This document shows positions 36,988 to 47,529 of a stretch of 64,000 nt of DNA, one piece after another (position 1 is the first letter of the stretch; the number at the start of each line of letters is the position of its first letter). Source of the DNA: Ehretia macrophylla (lineage: Eukaryota; Streptophyta; Magnoliopsida; Boraginales; Ehretiaceae); the NCBI GenBank assembly GCA_037974665.1, contig CM075765.1:58690247-58754246 (forward strand). Reading direction: 5' to 3'. The translations under genes were made by a program, and so were the position numbers. The notes under the pieces were generated by a model, which saw only the letters and a program-made list of their open reading frames with translations, did not search any database and was not told the origin of the DNA.

Positions 36988-37604
36988 CTCCTCACCACCA
37001 CATTTCAGGAAATGCCTTGTTAGCTAGAAAGTTCGTGATTACGTGAAAGTTCGTGCTTGAAGAGTTGTCTTGCGTGCCTATGTGGCTTGAGTGTCGAAGT
37101 TTGCAAAGATATGTGCTTTCATATGTTGTATGTAATTTTTGTTAAAAGAAATGTAATTTAATATAGCTAAGTAGTTGAGATAGATTGATAAGCTAGTTTT
37201 GTATTCAGTAGCATAGTTAACCTCGATGCATGTTTGTAATTGTCTAAAAGAAAATAGTGAGAATGGTATGATAGAATATTTAATGTAGTAGATTAGAATG
37301 GATTAAATGTCAAGTTTGAATGTTCTTGTAAAAGATGTAAAGAGATAGGTTAGTTTTTAAACTGGAAATGTATATTTATATGATGTGTTTAGTTGTTGTG
37401 AACCAAGGCTCAGATGGCCTTGAGGTGGTTGAATGTTTGGACATGGTATTGGTCCACTTATATGCTGTCGCAGGTTTTACATTTTGCCTAGAAACAGGGG
37501 AGACTCCGTCCGTTTTCCCTGAAAATTTATGCTCGGGTTTGGTTTGGGTTGTGATTAGATCGATTGATAGAACTCCCAGTCTCGAGAGAGATCAGGGTGT
37601 CACA

Positions 37605-39227
37605 GCTGCTATCAGAGCTTGTCTAGCTCATAAGCCGGGACAGGCACCTCGCCCTGGTGGGTAGTGGTCCTTGAATGTGTGCTTGTTAAGTGTGTCTTGA
37701 AAGAGTATGCTTGTATGAGAGAATGTGTGTCTTGACATGAATGTGTGCTCCTATGTGATATAGTTATGTGTTATATGTTAATTGTGTGCTAAGGGAAGTA
37801 AAGTGTTTAGTTGTGCATTGAATTGACTTATCGAATTGGCATTGTGAATCGAATTGATCTCGTGAATTGTTATTTGCTTGAAGTATTGTTTGTAATGTGT
37901 GTTTTAAAATGTCTTGAATTGATTATGTTATGCTTGACTTGATTGCCGTGCTTGAGTGACTTTGTTGAATAAACTATTTTGTAAACTTGCTTGCATAATA
38001 GTTTAAGGCATATGTATAACTGTGATATATTGGCATTCATACATGTCCTATTGAAATGGTAAGTATGTCCTCTTCCTCCCCTGAAGAAAGTGGTTCACCG
38101 CTGGTTTTTCAAGGTGTATGGATTGGCAGGAAATGAATGGCATTTGACTAGCCTTTATTTGGGAATTGGTGTTTGCTTTTGGAGCTCGGTTATTGGAAAA
38201 TCTCTATGGTCCTTCTCTGTGCTTAACAGTTGTGAAAGGGTAGCTTTCTCTTGGGGTTTTATTTGGTTATTCTTTGGAGCATTCTTTGGTTTCTTAATGG
38301 GTATTCTTTGAAGACTTCTGTTGGCATTTCTCGGTGGATTTGGCTATTGGGATTTTAATCGGCCTTACTGCACAATATTATCTATGGCATATATGTCTCG
38401 GTCTTTATTGGAGTGTTACTGGTATTCCTTATTGGAAATTCTTCAATGGCATTCTCTAGGATCCTTAGTGGCCATTTATTTAGCATTTACTTATTGGGTA
38501 ATTCTTGGTACCTTCTTACTGGAGCATTGTTCGAGTATTTTCTTTGGCATCCCTCAGTTGGTTTGGTCACTGGAATCCCTATCAGACTCATTATCTCATA
38601 TTACTTACGGTATTCTTTAGAATTCTTATCGGGCATTCTACTAGTATTTTTCCTTATTGGCATTTATTGGAAGATCCTACACTTGGAAATTTGTTGGGAC
38701 ATATTATCTTGTACTGTTTGCGGCTTCTCCTTTGGCCTTTCCACTCGGGGGAAATCTATACTTGCTGTTTGACTAAGATGTTGCGATAGGAACACAGTGA
38801 TTGGAAGATTTCATTTAGAGGTTGGCCTTGGGTATTCCTTCTCTATATTCCTTTACAGAATTTTCAGCTTGGTCTATTTACGGTAGTCAGTACTGCATGA
38901 GGTGCATCTACTCTGGCTATCTCTTAACTTTCTTATTGGGTACTTGTTAGACTTCCATTGAAGATTCTTAAATAGGGTATTCCTTCAGTGCTCTTCCTGC
39001 CATTAGTATGTGGTATTGATAATATCAACAGTATCTTTGCTTCAGTCTTTAGTTGGTATTTTCCCGGCATTCTTGATTGGAATTTCTATTCGGGATTTCC
39101 TACGAGCATTCTTATATATTATTCTACTCAGCAACCGATGAAGATTTATCAGAGTTGAATTTTAGATGATGCAGAGTCCTATTGGAAGAAGAATTGTGAG
39201 GACGCAATTGTTTTAAGGGGGGAAGGA
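37605..39227 (+). other. D internal region 1
   Basis: A primer-site-like TGCTATCAGAGC (37607-37618) and a polypurine tract (39211-39227) bound 1.6 kb of T-rich repeats around TTGGNATTCYTT (about 38150-38800). No coding motif is seen. It is nearly identical to internal region 2. Confidence 0.8.
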
Positions 39228-42082
39228 TGTGATAACCCGAACCTGTCATGCATTTAATGGCATCTAACCGCATTTAGTTGAGTGTTTAATTAGTTAAACA
39301 TCTATTTTTGCACTATTTCGAGATTTCTTCTTTAAAAAAAAAAACATTCAATAATTTTTATATTGATTAACTAAAGATTATCACTTATTTTTATTGTTTA
39401 TAGTAATTAGATTTATTTACTTATGTTCGATTAAGTGCCATTTTAAATATTAGCATTTAGTTGCATCTGACTACGTGTTTATGTTAACTAATTCTCTTGT
39501 ATCTTCACACTAGTTTCATAATTCATGGAAAATATTCTAGAAATAGTTAAATTAATTATTTTTAAATAAATATTGATTATTTTGAATGTTTTGATTATTT
39601 TAGTAATCGGTTTTAATTGTCTTGCATTAAAATCACTGGTTTCAAATAAATGAGGAAAGTAACTTCGAGCCGGAGTGAATTTTAAACTATTCTACCATTC
39701 TACTTTTCAAAGAATTAAAGTTTTATATTATTGCTTATCACTTTATTAGCAATCGATTATGGACTGTTCGATCGTAGAATTTCGAAAATAAGAGTTAGAG
39801 AAATATTTTTCGGATTTAGTGAAAAATGTTTTTAGCTTAATTTAACTAGTTTTAGTTGTTTTTCATTTAATTGCATTGTTTTAACTTGAATTGGATTTAA
39901 TGGCATCAAAATAAGCTTATTTGACTATTTTTAATTAAAGTTTGAATTTGCAAAAGACCAAAATGCCCTTGTCACCTTATAAAACAAAAAAACAAGTCAA
40001 AATTAGCTCAAAAACATTTCCCAAAATTCCCCCCATGTCCCCCCCAAGGCCGAGAATCACCAAGGGAAAAAAAAGATTTTGATTTCAAATTTCTTCTACA
40101 ATCTTGCATACAACTGCTCAAGGATCGCGGCTAGGGTCTTTGCAAGCCTTCCTCTTCGATCACTGTGAGGGTTTTCACGCTTTTGTGCATTTAAATTCGA
40201 ATTTGATTTTTGTGTCAAATTTTTAGATTTGATATTTATCGCGTTATAATGCCTGTTATTGCTTGAAATAGCTTGCTTAGGGTTCGTAGAGCATTGCTTG
40301 TTAGTTATTTAGCAATTTTTACGGTTGAAAATGCGTATTTGAAATTGGGGAAGAATATGAATAGTGAATTATGAATAGTGAATTATGAATAGTAAACCCT
40401 AGAATTTCGGATTTCGATCCAAATTGCGATTGATTTATTTGGATAGGTGCCATTAGTGATAGAATGATAAAATGTGAAATAAAAACGGACCGGCCTTTGT
40501 TAAAATTGGGAATTAGACTAAGAAACGTAAAGGGGCCGTTTGACCAAAAGTTGACCGTGCTCGAATTGAGTTGGGGGTTTCGTAATTGAGGGCATGGAAG
40601 CACTTTTGGCACTGTTGTGGCGTTGATGGAACGACCGATTAGCATAGCTGTAGTTCAAACGCAGTAGGTGGACTTCCGGGTCTCGGGTGAGAAAGTGAAG
40701 TTTAGTGACATAGAAACGTGCCTTGTAGTACCTGAGTGAATGTAGTGAAATCGGTTTCCTAATCCCGTAGCTCGTTTGCTCGTAATTGTCCTTAGAAGTT
40801 GGGGTTGAATAGTGATATTTGTTGTTTTCGTGTTTGAACTGCCGTTACTTGTTTAAATGTTGTTATTGTTGCTTATTATTGCTTGTTATGCTTGAAAAGT
40901 TAGTTGAATGCTAGTATTGATTGTGATTGCTTGTTATCTCGTTTGTTGTCACTAGTTTGTATTGTTGTGCTATCGCTCGTTTATTGCCTTGTATCGAGTC
41001 TTGCATTGCATAGTGTCTCACGCGTGAGTGATGGGCCTCTCTGGGTAGCCTCGGGTTGCCAGTGTTGGTTGCTCTAGCTCCGCTGCTATTCCCTTTCTCG
41101 CTTGGGTTGCCTCCCAGGGAGATTTGGGTCGTAGAATTGATGGATACTTCCGGGGTATTCCAAACTGGTGTTATAAGGTGGATGCGCGCTTATTGTCATC
41201 ATTGTCAACATCAAGCTCGAGATTGATGTATCGCTCGTGAAATGGTACATTGCTCGTATGAGTGAACCATAGCCTTCAAAGTGTGGTATAGCTTTGAATG
41301 GTTGTGTTAATGCTTTCAGTAATTGCTTATTGTATTGATTATTTGTTTTGATTGCTTATTTATCAATTATATTGCTTAACTGTCTTATTTGCATTGCACG
41401 ACTTTCTTTCTCTCCAATTCGATATATGTCTCGCCCTCACTAAGTATACGTGTTGTGTATATTCACTCCTCTCCACCACATTTCAGGAAAATGCCTTGTT
41501 AGCTGGAAAGTTCGTGATTACGTGAAAGTTCGTGCTTGAAGAGTTGTTTTGCGTGCCTATGTGGCTTGAGTGTCGAAGTTTGCAAAGATATGTGCTTTCA
41601 TATGTTGTATGTAATTTTTATTAAAAGAAATGTAATTTAATATAGCTAAGTAGTTGAGATAGATTGATAAGCTAGTTATGTATTCAGTAGTATAGTTAAC
41701 CTCGATGCATGTTTGTAATTGTCTAAAAGAAAATAGTGAGAATGGTATGATAGAATATTTAATGCAGTAGATTAGAATGGATTAAATGTCAAGTTTGAAT
41801 GTTCTTGTAAAAGATGTAATGAGATAGGTTAGTTTTAAACTGGAAATGTATATTTATATGCTGTGTTTAGTTGTTGTGAACCAAGGCTCGGATGGCCTTG
41901 AGGTGGTTGAATGTTTGGACATGGTATTGGTCCACTTATATGTTGTCGCAGGTTTTACATTTCGCCTAGAAACAGGGGAGACTCCGTCCGTTTTCCCTGA
42001 AAATTTATGCCCGGGTTTGGTTTGGGTTGTGATTAGATCGATTGATAGAACTCCCAGTCTCGAGAGGGATCGGGGTGTCACA
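39228..42082 (+). repeat. D2 LTR
   Basis: It is collinear with D1 with scattered substitutions, and the GC-rich block is at about 40989-41190. The hairpin region (about 41440-41466) is present but less regular than in D1. It serves as 3' LTR of the left unit and 5' LTR of the right unit. Confidence 0.9.
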
Positions 42083-43704
42083 GGTGGTATCAGAGCTTGT
42101 CTAGCTCATAAGCCGGGACAGGGTCCTCGGTCTGGTGGGTAGTGGTCCTTGAATGTGTGCTTGTTAAGTGTGTCTTGAAAGTGTATGCTTGTATGTGAGA
42201 TTGTGTGTCTTGACATGAATGTGTGCTCCTATGTGATATAGTTATGTGTTATGTGTTAATTGTGTGCTAAGTGAAGTAAAGTGTCTAGTTGTGCATTGAA
42301 TTGACTTATCGAATTGGCATTGTGAATCGAATTGATCTCGTGAATTGTTATTTGCTTGAAGTATTGTTTGTAATGTGTGTTTTAAAATGTCTTGAATTGA
42401 TTATGTTATGCTTAACTTGATTGCCGTGCTTGAGTGACTTTGTTGAATAAACTATTTTGTAAACTTGCTTGCATAATAGTTTAAGGCATATGTATAACTG
42501 TGATATATTGGCATTCATACATGTCCTATTGAAATGGTAAGTAAGTCCTCTTCCTCCCCTGAAGAAAGTGGTTCACTGCTGGTTTTTCAAGGTGTATGGA
42601 TTGGCAGAAAATGAATGGCATTTGACTAGCCTTTATTTGGGAATTGGTGTTTGCTTTTGGAGCTTGGTTATTGGCAAATCTCTATGGTCCTTCTCTGTGC
42701 TTAACAGTTGTGAAAGGGTAGCTTTCTCTTGGGGTTTTATTTGGTTATTCTTTGGAGCATTCTTTGGTTTCTTAATGGGTATTCTTTGAAGACTTCTGTT
42801 GGCATTTCTCGGTGGATTTGGCTATTGGGATTTTAATCGGCCTTACTGCACAATATTATCTATGGCATATATGTCTCGGTCTTTATTGGAGTGTTACTGG
42901 TATTCCTTATTGGAAATTCTTCAATGGCATTCTCTAGGATCCTTAGTGGCCATTTATTTAGCATTTACTTATTGGGCAATTCTTGGTACCTTCTTACTGG
43001 AGCATTGTTCGAGTATTTTCTTTGGCATCCCTCAGTTGGTTTGGTAACTGGAATCCATATTAGACTCATTATCTCATATTACTTACGGTATTCTTTGGAA
43101 TTCTTAAATGGCATTCTACTAGTATTTTTCCTTATTGGCATTTATTGGAAGATCCTACACTTGGAAATAAGTTTGGACATATTATCTTGTACTGTTTGCG
43201 GCTTCTCCTTCGGCCTTTCCACTCGGGGGAAATCTATACTTGCTGTTTGACTAAGATGTTGCGGTAGGAACACAGTGATTGGAATATTTCATTTAGAGGT
43301 TGGCCTTGGGTATTCTTCTCTATATTCCTTTACAGAATTTTCAGCTGGGTCTATTTACGGTAGTCAGTACTGCATGAGGTGCATCTACTCTGGCTATCTC
43401 TTAAATTTCTTATTGGGTACTTGTTAAACTTCTATTGAGGATTCTTAAATAGGGTATTCCTTCAGTGCTCTTCCTGCCATTAGTATGTGGTATTGATAAT
43501 ATCAACAGTATCTTTGCTTCAGTCTTTAGTTGGTATTTTCCCGGCATTCTTGATTGGAATTTCTATTCGGGATTTCCTACGAGCATTCTTATATATTATT
43601 CTACTCAGCAACCGATGAAGATTTATCAGAGTTGAAATTTAGATGATGCAGAGTCCTATTGGAAGAAGAATTGTGAGGACGCAATTGTTTTAAGGGGGGA
43701 AGAA
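42083..43704 (+). other. D internal region 2
   Basis: The primer site TGGTATCAGAGC (42085-42096) matches the methionine-tRNA type exactly. The polypurine tract lies at 43688-43704. The same non-coding TTGGNATTC repeats as in region 1 fill it. Confidence 0.8.
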
Positions 43705-44841
43705 TGTGATAACCCGAACCTGGCATGCATTTAAAGGCATCTAACCGCATTTAGTTGAGTGTTTAATTAGTTAAACATCTATTTTTGCACTATTTCGAGA
43801 TTTCTTCTTAAAAACAAAAAACATTCAATAATTTTTATATTGATTAACTAAAGATTATCACTTATTTTTATTGTTTATAGTAATTAGATTTATTTACTTG
43901 TGTTCGATTAAGTGCCATTTTAGATATTAGCATTTAGTTGCATCTGACTACGTGTTTATGTTAACTAATTCTCTTGTATCTTCACACTAGTTTCATAATT
44001 CATGGAAAATATTCTAGAAATAGTTAAATTAATTATTTTTAAATAAATATTGATTATTTTGAATGTTTTGATTATTTTAGTAATCGGTTTTAATTGTCTT
44101 GCATTAAAATCACTCGGGTTTCAAATAAATGAGGAAAGTAACTTCGAGCCGAAGTAAATTTTAAACTATTCTACCATTCTAATTTTCAAAGAATTAAAGT
44201 TTTATATTATTGCTTATCACTTTATTAGCGATCGATTATGGACCGTTCGATCGTAGAATTTCGAAAATAAGAGTTAGAGAAATATTTTTCGGATTTAGTG
44301 AAAAATGTTTTTAGCTTAATTTAACTAGTTTTAGTTGTTTTTCATTTAATTGCATTGTTTTAACTTGAATTGGATTTAATGGCATCAAAATAAGCTTATT
44401 TGACTATTTTTAATTAAAGTTTGAATTTGCAAAAGACCAAAATGCCCTTGTCACCTTATAAAACAAAAAAACAAGTCAAAATTAGCTCAAAAACATTTCC
44501 CAAAATTCCCCCCATGTCCCCCCCAAGGCCGAGAATCACCAAGGGAAAAAAAAAGATTTTGATTTCAAATTTCTTCTACAATCTTGCATACAACTGCTCA
44601 AGGATCGCGGCTAGGGTCTTTGCAAGCCTTCCTCTTCGATCACTGTGAGGGTTTTCACGCTTTTGTGCATTTAAATTCGAATTTGATTTTTGTGTCAAAT
44701 TTTTAGATTTGATATTTATCGCGTTATAATGCATGTTATTGCTTGAAATAGCTTGCTTAGGTTTCGTAGAGCATTGCTTGTTAGTTGTTTAGCAATTTTT
44801 ATGGTCGAAATATCGTATTTGAAATTGGGGAAGAACATGAA
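43705..44841 (+). repeat. D3 LTR, left part, interrupted by E
   Basis: It is collinear with the first 1.1 kb of D1 and D2, including the TATAAAA box, and stops at the E insertion inside the TGAATAGT cluster. Its remainder must lie beyond the window. Confidence 0.9.
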
Positions 44842-46714
44842 TGTGAAACCCCACTTTCCTGCTTATCTCGTTCTACGTGTTATACCTCGTTTTGCGTGCA
44901 TATGATCTGTTTATGTGCTATAGGACCTATAAAGTTATAATTTTGATGTCAATACTCCTAATACGTGCTAAATGTGCATTCATGAAATTTTCATCAAAAA
45001 CGGAGTCAGAAATTTTATCGTCGATTTTCAGTGAATAGTGTTTTCGAAACACGTCCGCTATAATTTTGAAACTGGTCTTTTTAACCCTTCTAGACCTAGT
45101 CCACGGACTTTAATAGACCTGTGTTTGATGAAAACGGTTTTAAAATCGGCTTAAGAATTTATTAGGGTTTTTACACCGACTTTTGCGAAAATCGAGTTTT
45201 AAGCCGACTCGGGTGAAATTGTTGAATTGTAAAACTTCTTGTCACCTAAAAATAATCCACTTGAGATATCTTGGGGGTTGCATAACTATTTTTAATTTGG
45301 TGAGCTTAAAAATGCAATTAAAGTCATTAAAAACACAAAAATACCTATTAAAATAACTTTGACTTTAATAAATTAATTTACCTTATAAGCTAATGTCCTC
45401 AACACACACTCACACAACACAAAAACACCATCACACACACACACATTGCCGAGAGAAAAGAGGGAGAAAAGAGAAGAGAAAAACTCAAGCTTTCAATCCA
45501 ATTTTTCAAAGAAAAACCTAGTTTTTGTCCGTAGAACTTCGCACCGACTTGGATTCTGCTTGTTGGGCACGCATAGCACGCATTTCTAGGCTTATATCGC
45601 ATCTAAGGTGAGAGAAAAATTCTAGATCTCAAAATGTCATTTTTGTGTTTTTGCGTATAAATGAAGATTGAACCGTTAGAATTGAAATCTGATGATAGAT
45701 TATTGCTCCTTGCATGCTAGGGATCATTATATACTAATACTACGAGTTTATGTCGGATATAGCATAATTTTTATTTTCCGGGTATTTAATTTTGATTAAA
45801 ATGTTCAAAGTTGAATTAAATGAGTTGTGTTGATCGAAATCGATTGCCGTCGATTTCTAAATACTTGATAATTACGTGTTAGCGCTGTTGTAATGCCGAA
45901 TTTTCGATTACATTGTTTGTGTGAAAATCCAGAAAATCCAGCCATGACATCTTAGGATTTTAGGGTTATCGGGCATGATTTGGAGGGGTTATGGTGGATT
46001 TCCGAGAGGGCTAATGTAGTAGGTTGAATGGGTGAGTGATAGGAACTGATTTGGCAATGTTTGGATTAGTAGATTGTAAGTTATGAATTTTAGAAGTTTA
46101 GGTTGTCATTCTTTAATTTCTTGAACGATGCCTTTAGATGGTTGGGTAGTGTTCGAGTGATGAATGGTGAGTTGTTGTTGAGTAATTTAAAGTTTAATTA
46201 TGTATATTATGCATGTCCGGTTAGATGGCCTACTTTGTCATCTAACTACGTTGTTTGTTGTTTAATTTAATATTGATGTTATATTGATGTTATTGATTGA
46301 TTATTATTGAATGCGGGAATCGGGCACTCTTGTTGCTGATCTCCCAATTGATTGATTGATTGATTGATGATTGATGAATATGGAGTCTTGGTATGTGTGT
46401 GCCACCTCTCGGGCAGCGTCGGGCTGTCGGGTTGATAACGGCATGACTGCCATAGGCTACCCCCAGCTCGCATGACGGAGGTGTCATGGAGGGAGGGGCT
46501 AGTGAGGTACCTCGGGTGCGTGAGTAATGGGGAGTTATAAGAAGAACGGTTGAGATCGTGATGGCGTTTGGAGCTACACCAAATAGAGTATCCTTATTGA
46601 TTGGTTATATAGTTATGTGATGATAGCTTTATTTATGTTGTTGTGTGTTTACTTGCTCAAAGGACTAAATCCAAGGAGCGTAGTGAATACTGTCGAGATC
46701 TATCGGATCCTCAC

Positions 46715-46736
46715 TGGGCTTATGTATATAAGCTCA
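46715..46736 (+). promoter_or_regulatory. LTR hairpin, element E copy
   Basis: Arms TGGGCTTAT (46715-46723) and ATAAGCTCA (46728-46736) pair over nine positions with one G-U wobble around GTAT. Confidence 0.6.
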
Positions 46737-46762
46737 CTCTCTATTATTGCATGTTTTCAGGT

Positions 46763-46861
46763 GTGCTTTCACAAGATTACGGGTACGTGCCTCCTGAAGA
46801 GGAGAATGTGGAAAACGTGCCTTTCGTGGATGAGTCATATGTCCCTGAGTCTTATCCATGA
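46763..46861 (+). other. Short acidic open frame in the E LTR
   Basis: It begins two bases after the acceptor-like TTTTCAG and includes SQDYGYVPPEEENVEN and, near its end, VDESYVPESYP. The frame is also open upstream of the acceptor to an ATG at 46643, so it could be read without splicing. Its differences from the element A copy include a nine-base in-frame indel. Confidence 0.45.
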
Positions 46862-47260
46862 TTCTATGTTGTTAAACGTCATGTATATTAGCTTAATGGA
46901 CTTTTATATGCTTTACGGTTCTTAGTGTAATAGTTGTTGAAAAGATAATGATCTAAATGATGTTAATTTAGTGGCTTTCTTTTGTCTATGGTTAAGTTGT
47001 AGTTGTGTCTCAACTTACTTTTGAAATGTATGATAAAGTTGAGGTATTGTATGTCATGTTGGAACGGAGGCGTATAACGAGGATGTTTTATTGTATAATA
47101 TGGTTGTGTTGTATGTTGTTGTTTGTATTGAGGAATTACGGGATGTATGATGTTTTATGAGGTTGGTTTAGAACCTCGGAAATCTGTTTACTGTCGTTAT
47201 GCCGCCGAAATTCCGTTGCGTCCTGACTGATTATAGGTGGGGTCGAGTTGGGGCGTGACA

Positions 47261-47529
47261 GTTTAAGTGGTATCAGAGCCAGGTTAGTTGTCAGCCGGGG
47301 TATTCTCGGAATGTGGGTAATGGTCTTAGCATGAAATATGTATGAAAGGAAAGAAAAATGAAATATGTATTGGTATGATTAATTGATTAAGTGATTATGT
47401 GATTTAAGTGCTTATGTGATTATGTGATCAATTTGTTTATGTGTTTTATATGAGTTTGTTATTTATGTGTTAATAGTTGTTTATAACCTGTCTACGTGCT
47501 ATAATTGTGCTAACTCTTTGATTAGTGGA
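47261..47529 (+). other. Primer site and leader of E
   Basis: TGGTATCAGAGC at 47268-47279, seven bases after the LTR, is the methionine-tRNA-type primer site. The rest is an AT-rich leader before gag, without further signals. Confidence 0.85.

Larger units (their letters stand above)
34753..37604 (+). repeat. D1 LTR
   Basis: Landmarks are a TATAAAA box (35498-35504), a G/C-rich leader, a donor-like ACTGTGAGGG (junction 35686/35687), three TGAATAGT copies (35880-35915), a GC-rich block (about 36511-36715), a perfect hairpin (36963-36987) and an acceptor-like TTTCAG ending at 37008. Confidence 0.9.
34753..44841 (+). mobile_element. D: tandem LTR-internal-LTR-internal-LTR array, non-autonomous
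   Basis: Three LTRs (two complete, 2852 and 2855 bases; the third cut by E) alternate with two internal regions of about 1.62 kb, all in the same orientation and without intervening DNA. LTRs start TGTGATAACCCGAACC and end GGTGTCACA. The family is related to B and S1. There is no gag or pol. Such arrays are expected from unequal recombination between LTRs of sister copies. The candidate left target sequence is GGCAC (34748-34752); the right flank lies outside the window. Confidence 0.9.
44842..47260 (+). repeat. Element E 5' LTR
   Basis: This 2419-base LTR runs TGTGAAACCCC to GGCGTGACA. It holds a TATAAG box candidate (45384-45389), a CA-rich leader (about 45405-45450), a donor-like CTAAGGTGAGAG (junction 45607/45608), a GC-rich block (about 46400-46600), a hairpin (46715-46736), an acceptor-like TTTTCAG (ending 46760) and an acidic open frame (46763-46861). 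Confidence 0.92.

Noticed and set aside
37368-37664. Open frame of 98 codons at the D1 LTR end as a gene
   Set aside because: It crosses the LTR edge and primer site, and a similar frame in D2 follows simply from sequence identity of the repeats.
38413-38772. Hydrophobic open frame of 119 codons in D internal region 1 (and its partners at 42891-43250 and 24437-24868) as a membrane protein
   Set aside because: It arises from T-rich TTGG-ATTC repeats, neighbouring frames are equally hydrophobic, and no start, domain or consistent frame is kept between B and D.
46715-46861. Reading the hairpin and the following acidic stretch as one unspliced conserved protein in all families
   Set aside because: It is open in S2 and E but not in all families, and conservation in the hairpin part follows base pairing better than codons. 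It is kept only as an alternative.
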